Shown here: positions 35,457-44,118 of the stretch, piece after piece
Position numbering within the stretch: position 1 is the first letter of the stretch
Layout of the letters: each line of letters starts with the position of its first letter
Source of the DNA: Sphingobium terrigena
GTDB taxonomy: Bacteria; Pseudomonadota; Alphaproteobacteria; Sphingomonadales; Sphingomonadaceae
Assembly: GCF_003591655.1 (NCBI RefSeq)
Contig: NZ_QVRA01000019.1
Span: 17,041-81,040 of the forward strand
Length of the DNA: 64,000 nt
Direction of reading: 5' to 3'
Notes under the pieces: generated by a model
The model's input: the letters and a program-made list of their open reading frames with translations, nothing else
What the model was told of the DNA's origin: nothing
The model's database searches: none
Translations under genes and position numbers: made by a program

Positions 35457-37124
35457 ATGGGCTGTTCGGCTTATCCGTCGCTCGAGGCTCTGGTCGACCA
35501 GACGGCAGCGGCGCTTGACGCAGCGCGCAGCTTCGCCGCCGACGTTCGTAGCCGGCTCCTGGGCAATGTCGGTGAGGGCGCCGCAGTCAATCCCGCGCTG
35601 CTCGACCACCATCAGCATGATGCCCATGGCTATGCCTGGATTGAAACGACGATCGCCGCGCTCAAAGCGCTGATGGGCTGGGCGGTGGCGGCGCAGGAGC
35701 GTGGCGATTTCGGCGAAATCGATGCGCTGATCCTGCGCCTCGCCTTCGCCGACTATCTCAGCCAGCTTGCAGGGGGACTCGCCATCGGCCCCAACGAATA
35801 TTTTCGGCCCGGGCGAATGGGGCTCGAGGCGTCGGCACGCCGGATGGTGGATGATCCTGCAGTCTGCGCGCTGATCGCGTGCGCGGACGCGCGAAGCCGC
35901 GCCAGCCTGATCGCGCTGGTGCGTGCCGGGGCCAGCGTGAACGAGGCGTCCGGCGACGCAGCGCTCGACGAAATCCGCGCTCAGTTTCGACGGTTCACCG
36001 CCGAGCGGATCACGCCGTTTGCACATCGCTGGCATCTCGACAACGCGCTGATACCGGACGCGCTGATCGCAGAGCTCGGCGCACTCGGGACGTTCGGCAT
36101 ATGCGTCGATCCCGAATATGGCGGGCTTGGGCTTGGCAAGCTGGAAATGTGCGTCGTGACTGAGGAACTGAGCCGCGGCTGGATCGGGGCTGGTTCGCTT
36201 GGCACGCGTAGCGAAATCGCCGCCGAGTTGATCGGGCTCGGCGGCAGCAAGGCTCAGAAGGCCCGCTGGCTGTCGGGCCTGGCAAGCGGCGAGATTCTGC
36301 CAACCGCGGTGTTCACAGAGCCCGGTGCCGGGTCCGACCTTGCCAGCCTGACCACGCGCGCGGTGGCGGCGCCCGACGGGAGCTGGCGCATCTCAGGCGC
36401 CAAGACCTGGATCACCCATGCCGCACGTACCGATCTGATGACCATGCTCGCACGCACCGGCGGCGAGGGCCATCGTGGGCTCAGCATGTTCCTGCTCGCC
36501 AAGCCGCGCGGTAGCGAGACCGACCCGTTCCCTGGTCCTGGTCTCGCCGGAAGCGAGATCGCGGTCCTGGGCTATCGTGGTATGCGCGAATATGAGCTGA
36601 GTTTCGATGGCTTCGAGGCATCCGCTGAGAGCCTGCTCGGGAACGTTGAGGGCGAAGGCTTTCGCCAACTCATGCGCACCTTTGAAGGCGCACGCATCCA
36701 AACTGCTGCGCGCGCGGTCGGCGTTGCCTGGCGTGCGTACGAGCTCGGGATCGATTACGCCCTTGCGCGCAACCAGTTCGGACGCCCGCTGGTCGACTTC
36801 CCGCGGGTTGCCGACAAGCTCGTTGCGATGCTTTTCGAGACGGTGGCTGCCCGCGAACTGGCCTATGCTGCGGCGCGCACCAAAGACGCCGGCGGACGCA
36901 GCGACGTAGAGGCAGGGATGGCGAAGCTGCTTGCCGCGCGGGTTGCCTGGACCAACGCCGACGCGAGCCTGCAGATCCACGGGGGCAACGGATATGCGCT
37001 GGAAACCGAGATCAGCCGCATCCTGTGCGACGCGCGCATCCTCTCTGTGTTCGAAGGCGCGGCCGAGATACAGGCGCACATTATCGCACGTGGTCTCCTC
37101 GAGCGCGGGACCGCAGAACGATGA
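35457..37124 (+). CDS. mcd: (2S)-methylsuccinyl-CoA dehydrogenase
   Basis: 555 residues, with a roughly 175-residue N-terminal extension before the acyl-CoA dehydrogenase fold; ordinary family members have about 385. That extension (HQHDAHGYAWIETTIAALK, RLAFADYLSQLAGGL) and the core (EELSRGWIGAGSLGTRSEIA, KTWITHAARTDLMTMLART, NGYALETEISRILCDARIL) match Mcd of the ethylmalonyl-CoA pathway. The catalytic glutamate is E533 in FEGAAEIQ. It oxidises methylsuccinyl-CoA to mesaconyl-C1-CoA. None of the other ethylmalonyl-CoA enzymes is nearby. Confidence 0.9.
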   Translation: MGCSAYPSLEALVDQTAAALDAARSFAADVRSRLLGNVGEGAAVNPALLDHHQHDAHGYAWIETTIAALKALMGWAVAAQERGDFGEIDALILRLAFADYLSQLAGGLAIGPNEYFRPGRMGLEASARRMVDDPAVCALIACADARSRASLIALVRAGASVNEASGDAALDEIRAQFRRFTAERITPFAHRWHLDNALIPDALIAELGALGTFGICVDPEYGGLGLGKLEMCVVTEELSRGWIGAGSLGTRSEIAAELIGLGGSKAQKARWLSGLASGEILPTAVFTEPGAGSDLASLTTRAVAAPDGSWRISGAKTWITHAARTDLMTMLARTGGEGHRGLSMFLLAKPRGSETDPFPGPGLAGSEIAVLGYRGMREYELSFDGFEASAESLLGNVEGEGFRQLMRTFEGARIQTAARAVGVAWRAYELGIDYALARNQFGRPLVDFPRVADKLVAMLFETVAARELAYAAARTKDAGGRSDVEAGMAKLLAARVAWTNADASLQIHGGNGYALETEISRILCDARILSVFEGAAEIQAHIIARGLLERGTAER

Positions 37125-38272
37125 CCGAGGCGTATGAGGCGATCCGGGAAGAGGTTGCCAAGTTGTGCGCCGACTTCCCGGGCGAATATTGGCGCGCGAA
37201 GGACAAGGACCGCGCTTATCCGGGCGAGTTTGTCGAGGCGTTGAACAGCGCGGGTTATCTCGCCGCGCTGATCCCGGAGGAATATGGCGGTGCCGGGCTG
37301 CCGCTTTCGGCGGCCGCAGCGATCTTGGAGGAAATCCACCGCTCGGGTAGTAATGGGGGCGCCTGCCATGCGCAAATGTACATCATGGGCACGGTGCTCC
37401 GCCATGGATCGCAGGCGCAGAAGGCCGAGTATCTGCCCGGAATTGCCAGCGGCGCGCTGCGGCTCCAGGCATTCGCCGTGACCGAACCGTCAAGCGGCAC
37501 CGACACCTTGTCTATCACGACTTTCGCGCAGCGCGACGGCAATCGCTACATTGTGAACGGGCAGAAAATATGGACGTCCCGCGCCGAGCATTCGGACTTG
37601 ATGCTGCTGCTCGCTCGTACGACCCCCCGCGACCAGGTCGAAAAACGCACCGATGGCCTTTCGGCCTTCCTCGTCGATATGCGTGAAGCACACGGGAAGG
37701 GCATGTCGATTCGTCCTATCGACACCATGATGAACCATTCGACGACCGAAATCTTCTTCGACGATGTGGCCATCCCTGGCGCCAATCTGATCGGCGAGGA
37801 GGGCAAGGGCTTCCGATACATCTTGTCCGGGATGAATGCCGAGCGGATACTGATCGCTGCCGAATGCGTTGGCGATGCCAAATGGTTCATAGACAAGTCC
37901 GCCGCCTATGCCAGGGAAAGGTGCGTTTTCGGGCGGCCGATCGGACAGAATCAAGGCATTCAGTTCCCGATCGCCCGCGCCTATGCGCAGATGCGCGCCG
38001 CGGAGTTGATGGTTCACGACGCGCTGCGCCGCTACGAGGCGGGCGAGAACCCCGCAGCTGAAGCCAATATGGCGAAAATGCTCGCGGCCGAGGCAAGCTG
38101 GGCCGCGGCCGAGGCCTGTGTCCAAACGCATGGTGGCTTCGGCTTCGCCGCCGAATATGATATCGAGCGCAAGTTCCGCGAGAACCGCCTTTATCAGGTC
38201 GCGCCGATCTCGACGAATCTCATCCTATCCTATCTCGCCGAGCATGTCCTTGGCCTGCCAAGGGCCTATTGA
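37121..38272 (+). CDS. Acyl-CoA dehydrogenase with displaced catalytic base
   Basis: 383 residues from ATG 37121, overlapping the mcd stop (ATGA). Family motifs are IPEEYGGAGLP, FAVTEPSSGTDT, GQKIWTSRAEH and TMMNHSTTEIFFDDV. At the usual C-terminal glutamate site (YEGTS in most members) it has YQVAPISTN. A glutamate in GMNAERILIAAE fits the base position of isovaleryl- and long-chain-type enzymes, which often act on branched chains. It probably makes the enoyl-CoA for the MaoC gene; substrate unknown. Confidence 0.85.
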   Translation: MTEAYEAIREEVAKLCADFPGEYWRAKDKDRAYPGEFVEALNSAGYLAALIPEEYGGAGLPLSAAAAILEEIHRSGSNGGACHAQMYIMGTVLRHGSQAQKAEYLPGIASGALRLQAFAVTEPSSGTDTLSITTFAQRDGNRYIVNGQKIWTSRAEHSDLMLLLARTTPRDQVEKRTDGLSAFLVDMREAHGKGMSIRPIDTMMNHSTTEIFFDDVAIPGANLIGEEGKGFRYILSGMNAERILIAAECVGDAKWFIDKSAAYARERCVFGRPIGQNQGIQFPIARAYAQMRAAELMVHDALRRYEAGENPAAEANMAKMLAAEASWAAAEACVQTHGGFGFAAEYDIERKFRENRLYQVAPISTNLILSYLAEHVLGLPRAY

Positions 38273-38288
38273 TGGCGAGGGTCGCACG

Positions 38289-39131
38289 ATGAGCCAACGC
38301 TGGAACGATTGGCTCGGGAAGCCTTTGCGTACGCACGACATGGTTTCGCAACCGGCGGTGAACCGCTTCGCCGCGCTGCTCGACGTGCCGCAACCCATTG
38401 GCGCGGATGCGCCCCACGGCTTCCATTGGTGCCTGTGCTTGCCGGATGCGAACATGGCCGATATCGACAGTGACGGGCATCCCGTGCGGGGCGCGTTCCT
38501 CCCGCCGATCGCGCTCCCGCGACGGATGTGGGTGGCGAGTGATGTCAGTTTCCATACCCCGCTTCAGATCGGCGCGCAGATCGAACGTGTTTCGACGGTA
38601 ATGTCGGTCGCTGAAAAGGACGGGAGCGCGGGCAGCCTTGCGTTCGTTGAGGTCGATCACGTCACCAGCGCGGGTGGAACCGTCGCGATCCGCGAGCGAC
38701 AGACGATCGTCTATCGTGAAGCGGTGGGATCCGTCCAGGCGACGGCCTATACGGGGGGAGCACGGCCCGATCTATCAAACTGGACCTGGCACCGGCACAT
38801 GGTCCCGAACGAGGTGCTGTTGTTCCGCTATTCGGCGTTAACCTTTAATAGCCACCGCATCCACTATGACCTTCCCTATGCGACGGCGGTTGAGGGCTAT
38901 CCCGGCCTAGTGGTACAAGGGCCGCTGACGGCAAGCCTGCTGCTCGATTTGTGCGTGCGTGAACTCGGCTCGGACGTACTCACCAGCTTCGCCTTTCGTG
39001 CCCGCACGCCCGCTTTCGCGGGGCCTGAAATGCATCTTGTGGGGCGGCGGGACGGCGGTGAAATCAGTCTTGCCGCAATCGGACACGACGGCCGTACCAT
39101 TATTTCTGCCTCTGCAACGATACGGTCGTGA
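38289..39131 (+). CDS. meh: Mesaconyl-C4-CoA hydratase-like (HTD2/FAS1-type hot-dog)
   Basis: 280 residues from ATG 38289, 16 bp after the dehydrogenase. The N-terminal HWCLCLPDANMADIDSDGHP, GAFLPPIALPRRMW and FHTPLQIGAQIERVS, and the later FNSHRIHYDLPYA and VVQGPLTASLLL, are typical of the Meh/itaconyl-CoA-hydratase group. The reaction expected here is hydration of mesaconyl-C4-CoA to (S)-citramalyl-CoA. Start at ATG 38289; the frame extends upstream into the previous gene. Confidence 0.85.
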   Translation: MSQRWNDWLGKPLRTHDMVSQPAVNRFAALLDVPQPIGADAPHGFHWCLCLPDANMADIDSDGHPVRGAFLPPIALPRRMWVASDVSFHTPLQIGAQIERVSTVMSVAEKDGSAGSLAFVEVDHVTSAGGTVAIRERQTIVYREAVGSVQATAYTGGARPDLSNWTWHRHMVPNEVLLFRYSALTFNSHRIHYDLPYATAVEGYPGLVVQGPLTASLLLDLCVRELGSDVLTSFAFRARTPAFAGPEMHLVGRRDGGEISLAAIGHDGRTIISASATIRS

Positions 39132-39159
39132 ATATCAAAAGATGAAAGGAAATGCCGCC

Positions 39160-40308
39160 ATGGCACTCGATCTGGAGACACGAGATCAGTTGATCGGCAC
39201 CATTCGCCGTTTTGTTAGCGAACGGCTGCGGCCGATCGAGGCAAAGGTCGCCGAGGCGGATGAGATCCCGAACGAGGTGATTGATGAAATGCGCCAGCTC
39301 GGCTTGTTCGGCCTGTCGATCCCGGAGGAATTCGGCGGGCTGGGGCTGTCCATGGAAGATGAAAGTCTCGTCGCGCTTGAGATCGGTCGTACCAGCCCGG
39401 CATTCCGCTCGGCCTTCGGCACCAATGTTGGCATCGGCAGCCAGGGCCTCGTGATGTTCGGCAATGATGAGCAGAAGCACCGCTGGCTTCCGGGAATCGC
39501 GAGCGGAGAGATCATCACCAGCTTCGCGCTGACCGAGCCTGAGGCCGGCAGCGATTCTGGCTCGGTCAGGACACGCGCGCGGCGCGAGGGTAACGAATAT
39601 GTTCTCGACGGATCCAAGATCTATATCACCAATGCCGACAAGGCCGGTCTGTTCACGGTGATGGCGCGGACCAACCCGGATGAAAAGCGCGGGGCAGGCG
39701 TCACCGCTTTCCTTGTACCCAGTGAATTGCCGGGGTTGGGCGTCGGGCCGCCCGAGCGCAAGATGGGCCAGCAGGGCGCGCATATCTGCACGGTCAACTT
39801 CGACGGCGTGCGTGTCCCCGCGGCGAACCGCCTCGGCGAGGAGGGAAGCGGGTTCCGTGTGGCGATGCAGGTGCTCGACCGCGGCCGGCTGCACCTCTCG
39901 GCTTTGTGCGTCGGCGTGGCCGAGCGGCTGATCTCCGATTGCGTCGCCTTTGCCTCCGAACGGCGCCAGTTCGGCAAGCCTATCGCCGAGTTCCAGCTCG
40001 TCCAGGCGATGATCGCAGATTCCAAAACCGAGGCGCTGGCCGCGCGAGCGCTAATGCTTGAGACCGCGCGCAAGCTCGACGCCGGCGAGAGTATCACACT
40101 GGAGGCGGCCGCTTCAAAATTGTTTGCGTCTGAAATGGTCGGCAGGGTTGCCGATCGCGCGGTGCAGATCTTCGGCGGCGCCGGATATGTCGCCGGTCAT
40201 GGTATCGAGCGCTTCTATCGCGACGTGCGCATCTTTCGTATATACGAGGGCACTTCTCAGATTCAGCAATTGGTGATCGCGCGCGAGACCCTGAAGCGCG
40301 GCGGTTGA
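39160..40308 (+). CDS. Acyl-CoA dehydrogenase
   Basis: 382 residues from ATG 39160 (AAAGGA nine bases upstream). Motifs are IPEEFGGLGLSMED, FALTEPEAGSDSGS, SKIYITNADKA and the C-terminal base E in IYEGTSQIQQL. It is a standard family member. With mcd and the gene at 37121 it is the third dehydrogenase in one operon, implying at least two distinct desaturation steps before methylsuccinyl-CoA. Substrate unknown. Confidence 0.88.
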   Translation: MALDLETRDQLIGTIRRFVSERLRPIEAKVAEADEIPNEVIDEMRQLGLFGLSIPEEFGGLGLSMEDESLVALEIGRTSPAFRSAFGTNVGIGSQGLVMFGNDEQKHRWLPGIASGEIITSFALTEPEAGSDSGSVRTRARREGNEYVLDGSKIYITNADKAGLFTVMARTNPDEKRGAGVTAFLVPSELPGLGVGPPERKMGQQGAHICTVNFDGVRVPAANRLGEEGSGFRVAMQVLDRGRLHLSALCVGVAERLISDCVAFASERRQFGKPIAEFQLVQAMIADSKTEALAARALMLETARKLDAGESITLEAAASKLFASEMVGRVADRAVQIFGGAGYVAGHGIERFYRDVRIFRIYEGTSQIQQLVIARETLKRGG

Positions 40309-40420
40309 GCTGGTCTTGCCCTGTCTTGAACAGGACCAGGCAGAGAAGGGTGCGGCGTATGTGGTGCAGTCGAGGGCCTACTTGGGGCATATGGACCGTG
40401 GACACGAAGGTATCTTGACC

Positions 40421-41248
40421 ATGCGGAGCAGCATCACACTGCTTTTCGTGCCTGGCGACCGGCCCGAGCGTTATGCGAAGGCGGCCACCTCGGGCGCGGA
40501 TGCTATTATCATCGACCTTGAGGATGCGGTTGCTCCCGCCAATAAGGTGCAAGCCCGTACAGCACTTTGCCACGTCGTCGCCTTGCCCGCTGACATGGAT
40601 ATTTTTGTGCGTGTAAACGCAGTCAATACCCCATGGCACGAAGAGGATCTGGCGGCGATCGCATCGCTTCCCCTGTCCGGGTTGATGCTCGCCAAGACCG
40701 AGTCCGCGCATGACGTCGAGCAGGCTTCCGAAGTGGTCGCGGGCCAGCCGGTCATCGCCTTGCTCGAAACGGCGCTTGGCTTGTCGAGGGCGCGAGAGAT
40801 ATCCGCCTCCGCCTGCGTGCGGCGCCTGGCGTTCGGCAGCATCGATTATTGCGCGGATATCGGCGCCGCGCATCGGCGCGAGCCGCTGCTGGCGGCGCGC
40901 AGCGAGATTGTACTCGCCTCGCGTCTGTCATCCTTGCTTTCGCCAATCGACGGCGTGTGCACGTCGCTGGGCGAAGAAGCGCTGCTGGAAGATCACGCGC
41001 GTTATGCCTTGGATCTTGGGTTCGGCGGCAAGCTCTGCATCCATCCCAGTCAGATTGCGCCGGTGCGAAACGGCTTCGCCCCCACACGGGAGGAGCTGGC
41101 TTGGGCGCAAAGGATATTGGCTACAGGTGAGGATGGCGCGACTTCCGTGGATGGAACCATGGTCGATGCCCCGGTCAGGGTCCGCGCCCGCCAAATCCTG
41201 CGGCGCGCCAATCGTGCGGGCACGGCTATTCAGGAAGAAGCATCATGA
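40421..41248 (+). CDS. CitE/HpcH-family lyase, probable citramalyl-CoA lyase
   Basis: 275 residues from ATG 40421 (GAAGG 10 bases before). It shows LLFVPGDRPERYAKA, GADAIIIDLEDAV, the metal-binding Glu in ALLETALGL, the DYCADIG segment and LCIHPSQIAPV. Family members cleave malyl-, methylmalyl- and citramalyl-CoA. After Mcd, Mct and Meh the natural step is citramalyl-CoA to pyruvate plus acetyl-CoA. The stop overlaps the next start at 41245. Confidence 0.85.
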   Translation: MRSSITLLFVPGDRPERYAKAATSGADAIIIDLEDAVAPANKVQARTALCHVVALPADMDIFVRVNAVNTPWHEEDLAAIASLPLSGLMLAKTESAHDVEQASEVVAGQPVIALLETALGLSRAREISASACVRRLAFGSIDYCADIGAAHRREPLLAARSEIVLASRLSSLLSPIDGVCTSLGEEALLEDHARYALDLGFGGKLCIHPSQIAPVRNGFAPTREELAWAQRILATGEDGATSVDGTMVDAPVRVRARQILRRANRAGTAIQEEAS

Positions 41249-42074
41249 ACAATTCAGAGGGTCTGTGGAAAGCGGACGCCGGCGAGAATCGTGGCGACCA
41301 GTCGCCTGCTGGTCTGACAGATGCTTGCTCGGCACAACTGTGGCGGGCGGAATGGGAGCGCCGCCGCATTGCGCCGCTTAGCTCCGCTCATCCCAGGCTG
41401 TCGGAGGACGACATCTATGCAATTGCCGCGCGCACCTTCCAGAGGCGCGACCGACAGAAGATCGGTTTCAAGCTGGGCTACACTAGCGCCGAGATGCGCG
41501 CGCAGATGGGCATTAACGACCCCAATTTCGGCGTGCTGACAAAGGATCTGCTCGTGTCCGAAAGAACGGGTCGGGTAGATAGCGAAAACCTGTTCCATCC
41601 CCTGATCGAGCCTGAAATCACACTGCGTGTGGGGCGCGACGTCCATGGCCCCGATCAGACGCGCGTTAGCATCAGCTATGCGGTGGATTCCGCAATTGCG
41701 AGCCTCGAAATCGTGCATACCCGCTATCAGAGCTATTGCTTTTCCGCGGTCGACAATATCGCGGATAACAGCTCGAGCGCGCGGGTGGTGCTCGGCCGCC
41801 TCGATCATTCCGGTCGCTCGATGACCTGCGCCTGTGCGCCGTGCTAATGTCGTCGAAAGGCGCGACGATCGCTCATGGGATCGGCGCGAACGCGCTCGGG
41901 GATCCGCGCGCGGCGCTCGCCTGGCTCGCCAATTTCCTGGTGCAGCGCGGCGAATGTATTCCCGCCATGAGCATCATAATGACGGTCGGGCTCTCACGCG
42001 CCCACGCCGCCCAAGAAGGAGATACAGTCACTGGTGAGTTTACCCTGCTGAACATTGTTTCGGCCATTTTCTGA
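41245..42074 (+). pseudogene. Frameshifted 2-keto-4-pentenoate hydratase/decarboxylase-family gene
   Basis: The first 190 codons (41245 to about 41815) encode a hydratase-family N-terminal and middle part (RQKIGFKLGYTSAEM, HPLIEPEITLRVG, ADNSSSARVVLG). The frame then ends early at 41847. The missing C-terminal part (LRLCAVLMSSKGATIAHG to GEFTLLNIVSAIF) is present in the third forward frame up to 42074. A one-base-type shift within 41800-41830 joins them. Either the gene is broken or there is a sequence error. If intact it would be about 270 residues, relating to XylJ/XylI. Confidence 0.82.
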
Positions 42075-42117
42075 TGTGGCCGTCAATGCCGGTCGAAACC
42101 AAGAAGGGATCCTGTCG

Positions 42118-42912
42118 ATGGATTTGAAGCTAAGCGGCAAAACTGTGGTGCTGACGGGTGCTAGCAAGGGCATCGGGCTAGCGGCGCTCCGGACTTTTGC
42201 CATGGAAGGTGCCCGGGTGATTGCCGCTGCGCGTGCAAGCCCGGCTTTGGAGGTGGAGGTCGCCGCGTTGCGCAAGGCAGGGCATGACGTAATTGCATGC
42301 CCCTGCGATATTACACGCGATGACGATGTGCAAAATCTGATCGAGACCGCGCAGCGTTATGCGGGGCGCATTGACGTGTTAGTCAATAATGCCGCTGGTA
42401 AACTACCCGCTGGCGACTTTATGGCGATCTCCAGCCAGGAATGGCTGGATGGTTGGAATGAGAAACTGCAATGCTACATCCGCACCGCCCAGGCGGTGTT
42501 CCCGCTCATGCGCGATCAGGGCGGCGGTCGCATCGTCAACGTCGTTGGTGCTGCTGCGCGAAACCCGAAAGCGTCTTACATGGCGGTCGGCGTCACAAAC
42601 GCCGGATTGATCAACTTTACGAAGTCGCTGGCGGATCATGGCGCGCCGCATGGCATTCTTGTTGCCGGGGTAGCGCCTTCGGGGGTTATGACGGATCGCT
42701 GGCGACGCCTGATCGAAAAGCGCGCCGAAGGCGAAGGCAAGACGCCCAAAGCGCTACAGGCGGAAATGGACGCAACCTTCCCGCTCGGGCGAATGGCTGA
42801 TCCTGAGGAAGTCGGCGATGTCATTTGCTTCGTGGCGTCGCCCCGGGCCTCATATATTTCTGGCAGCATCATCACGGTAGACGGAGCCTCGACGACTGGC
42901 GTATTCAATTAG
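42118..42912 (+). CDS. SDR-family oxidoreductase with altered active site
   Basis: 264 residues from ATG 42118. It has TGASKGIG, VLVNNAAGKLP and a C-terminal YISGSIITVDG, so the fold is a classical SDR. The active-site YxxxK reads SYMAVGVTNAG: the tyrosine is kept but the lysine is replaced by glycine. Such variants occur in some 3-oxoacyl-reductase-like and dienoyl-CoA-reductase-like proteins. It ends the CoA operon; what follows is mobile-element debris. Confidence 0.8.
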   Translation: MDLKLSGKTVVLTGASKGIGLAALRTFAMEGARVIAAARASPALEVEVAALRKAGHDVIACPCDITRDDDVQNLIETAQRYAGRIDVLVNNAAGKLPAGDFMAISSQEWLDGWNEKLQCYIRTAQAVFPLMRDQGGGRIVNVVGAAARNPKASYMAVGVTNAGLINFTKSLADHGAPHGILVAGVAPSGVMTDRWRRLIEKRAEGEGKTPKALQAEMDATFPLGRMADPEEVGDVICFVASPRASYISGSIITVDGASTTGVFN

Positions 42913-43044
42913 AAGACCTGGGCACCTCCATCAACCCGTTGATCTGAGCGGACTTGAGCGTTCAGCGCAGGATTTGGCATGATTGGGGCCGCTTGGGTCT
43001 CCATTCTGATGGCTTTTGTTGGCATTGCCGTCTTTCAGGCGCAG

Positions 43045-43755
43045 CTATCCCGTCGCTACCCGTCGTTCATGGAAGATGAGTCGGTGCATTTTGTAGACGA
43101 GGGGGGCGTGGGTGATCTTGGCTTCGGCGCGCTAGATGCCGATGGTGCGGATGAACAGCCGCATCTGGTCTTTCTGCCGGGCGAACACATGTTCGACGCG
43201 GGCGCGGATTTTCGATTTGGCGGCGTTGGCTCTGGCGGTGCGTTCGGGCATCGGCTTGCCGCGTGGCTTCTTGCGATGGATTCGGCTGACCCGGCTCTGC
43301 CGCTTGAGCCATGCCTCGTTGGCTTGGCTCCGATAGGCCGTGTCGGCCCAGACATCGGAGGCGGTGTTGTCGCTGGTGACTACATCACGCAGCATTCGTC
43401 CGTCGAAGCGCGCTGCGTCGGTGACCTTGCCCTTGCGGATGAAGCCGAAGGTCCGGCAGATCGACACGCTGCTCTTGTAGCCGAAGCTCGGGATGGCGAT
43501 GTCGATGCCCGGCTTGCCGTTCGCCAAGGGTTTGGCCTTTGCGAACTTGAGCGTCCAGCGTGCGTCGGTGTCCTTCTGCGCCGCCCTGACTGGCTCATCG
43601 GGCCAGATCTCGCAGGCCTTCTTGCCCGCCTTGATCGCATCCTTTTCAGGCGCCGTGTTGCGCTGCTTGGGCGCAGCCACCAGTGTGGCATCGACGATCT
43701 GCCCACCCACGGCGAGATAGCCGCGTTCCTTGAGCTGGAGACCCGCAAAAACCTG
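43045..43755 (-). mobile_element. IS5-family transposase remnant (3' part)
   Basis: The minus strand encodes the middle and end of an IS5-type DDE transposase: GYLAVGGQIVDATLVAAPKQRN, GYKSSVSICRTFGF, RARVEHVFARQKDQMRLFIRTIGI and, after an in-frame TAG at 43132-43134, RAEAKITHAPLVYKMHRLIF to a stop at 43045. The N-terminal third is missing, so the copy is dead twice over. Confidence 0.85.
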
Positions 43756-43769
43756 TAGCGTTTACGCGG

Positions 43770-43900
43770 TCATGGTGATTCACTGATCGGGAGCGATTAT
43801 GGAGAGCCGTGGTGGATCCGAAGTCCCTGTTCAGTTTGAGCGACCATCTTGAAGCGTTGAGCAAGGAAGGCGGTACGCCTCCGGTGAGGGCCGCCTTGCG
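43770..43900 (+). mobile_element. IS5-family left-end remnant
   Basis: GGTGATTCACTGATCGGG at about 43772, then a reading frame from GTG 43812 encoding DPKSLFSLSDHLEALSKEG, which matches the start of the IS5 transposase at 49514 (DPESLFSLHDHLEMLS). It breaks off after about 25 codons. It is head-to-head with the minus-strand fragment. Confidence 0.7.
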
Positions 43901-44033
43901 GTGATCGGCTGATATTTGGAGATGGCACCGGTGCAAGCACTGGTGTTTGCACCGGTACTAGAGACGGTGCGATGGGTCAGGTGACGATAATTTCGGGCGT
44001 TGAGCGGCGGCGGGTATGGTCTGACGACCAGAA

Positions 44034-44071
44034 GGGGGCACTTCAAGGTTTGTTACACGGACAGCGGTAAG
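44034..44071. mobile_element. 38-bp terminal inverted repeat of a Tn3-family transposon
   Basis: The 38 bases begin GGGGGCACTTC and end AGCGGTAAG, matching the GGGG...TAAG pattern and exact length of Tn3-family ends. It lies 47 bp beyond the stop of a tnpA fragment, the expected distance and orientation. The opposite end was not found in the window. Confidence 0.75.
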
Positions 44072-44118
44072 TTGAACATAGAGGCAACATTGCGGGGTCA
44101 GATGAGCTTCGACCCCCT

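Noticed and set aside
42979..43758. 259-codon plus-strand frame
   Set aside because: It is antisense to a clear IS5 transposase fragment on the minus strand and resembles no protein.
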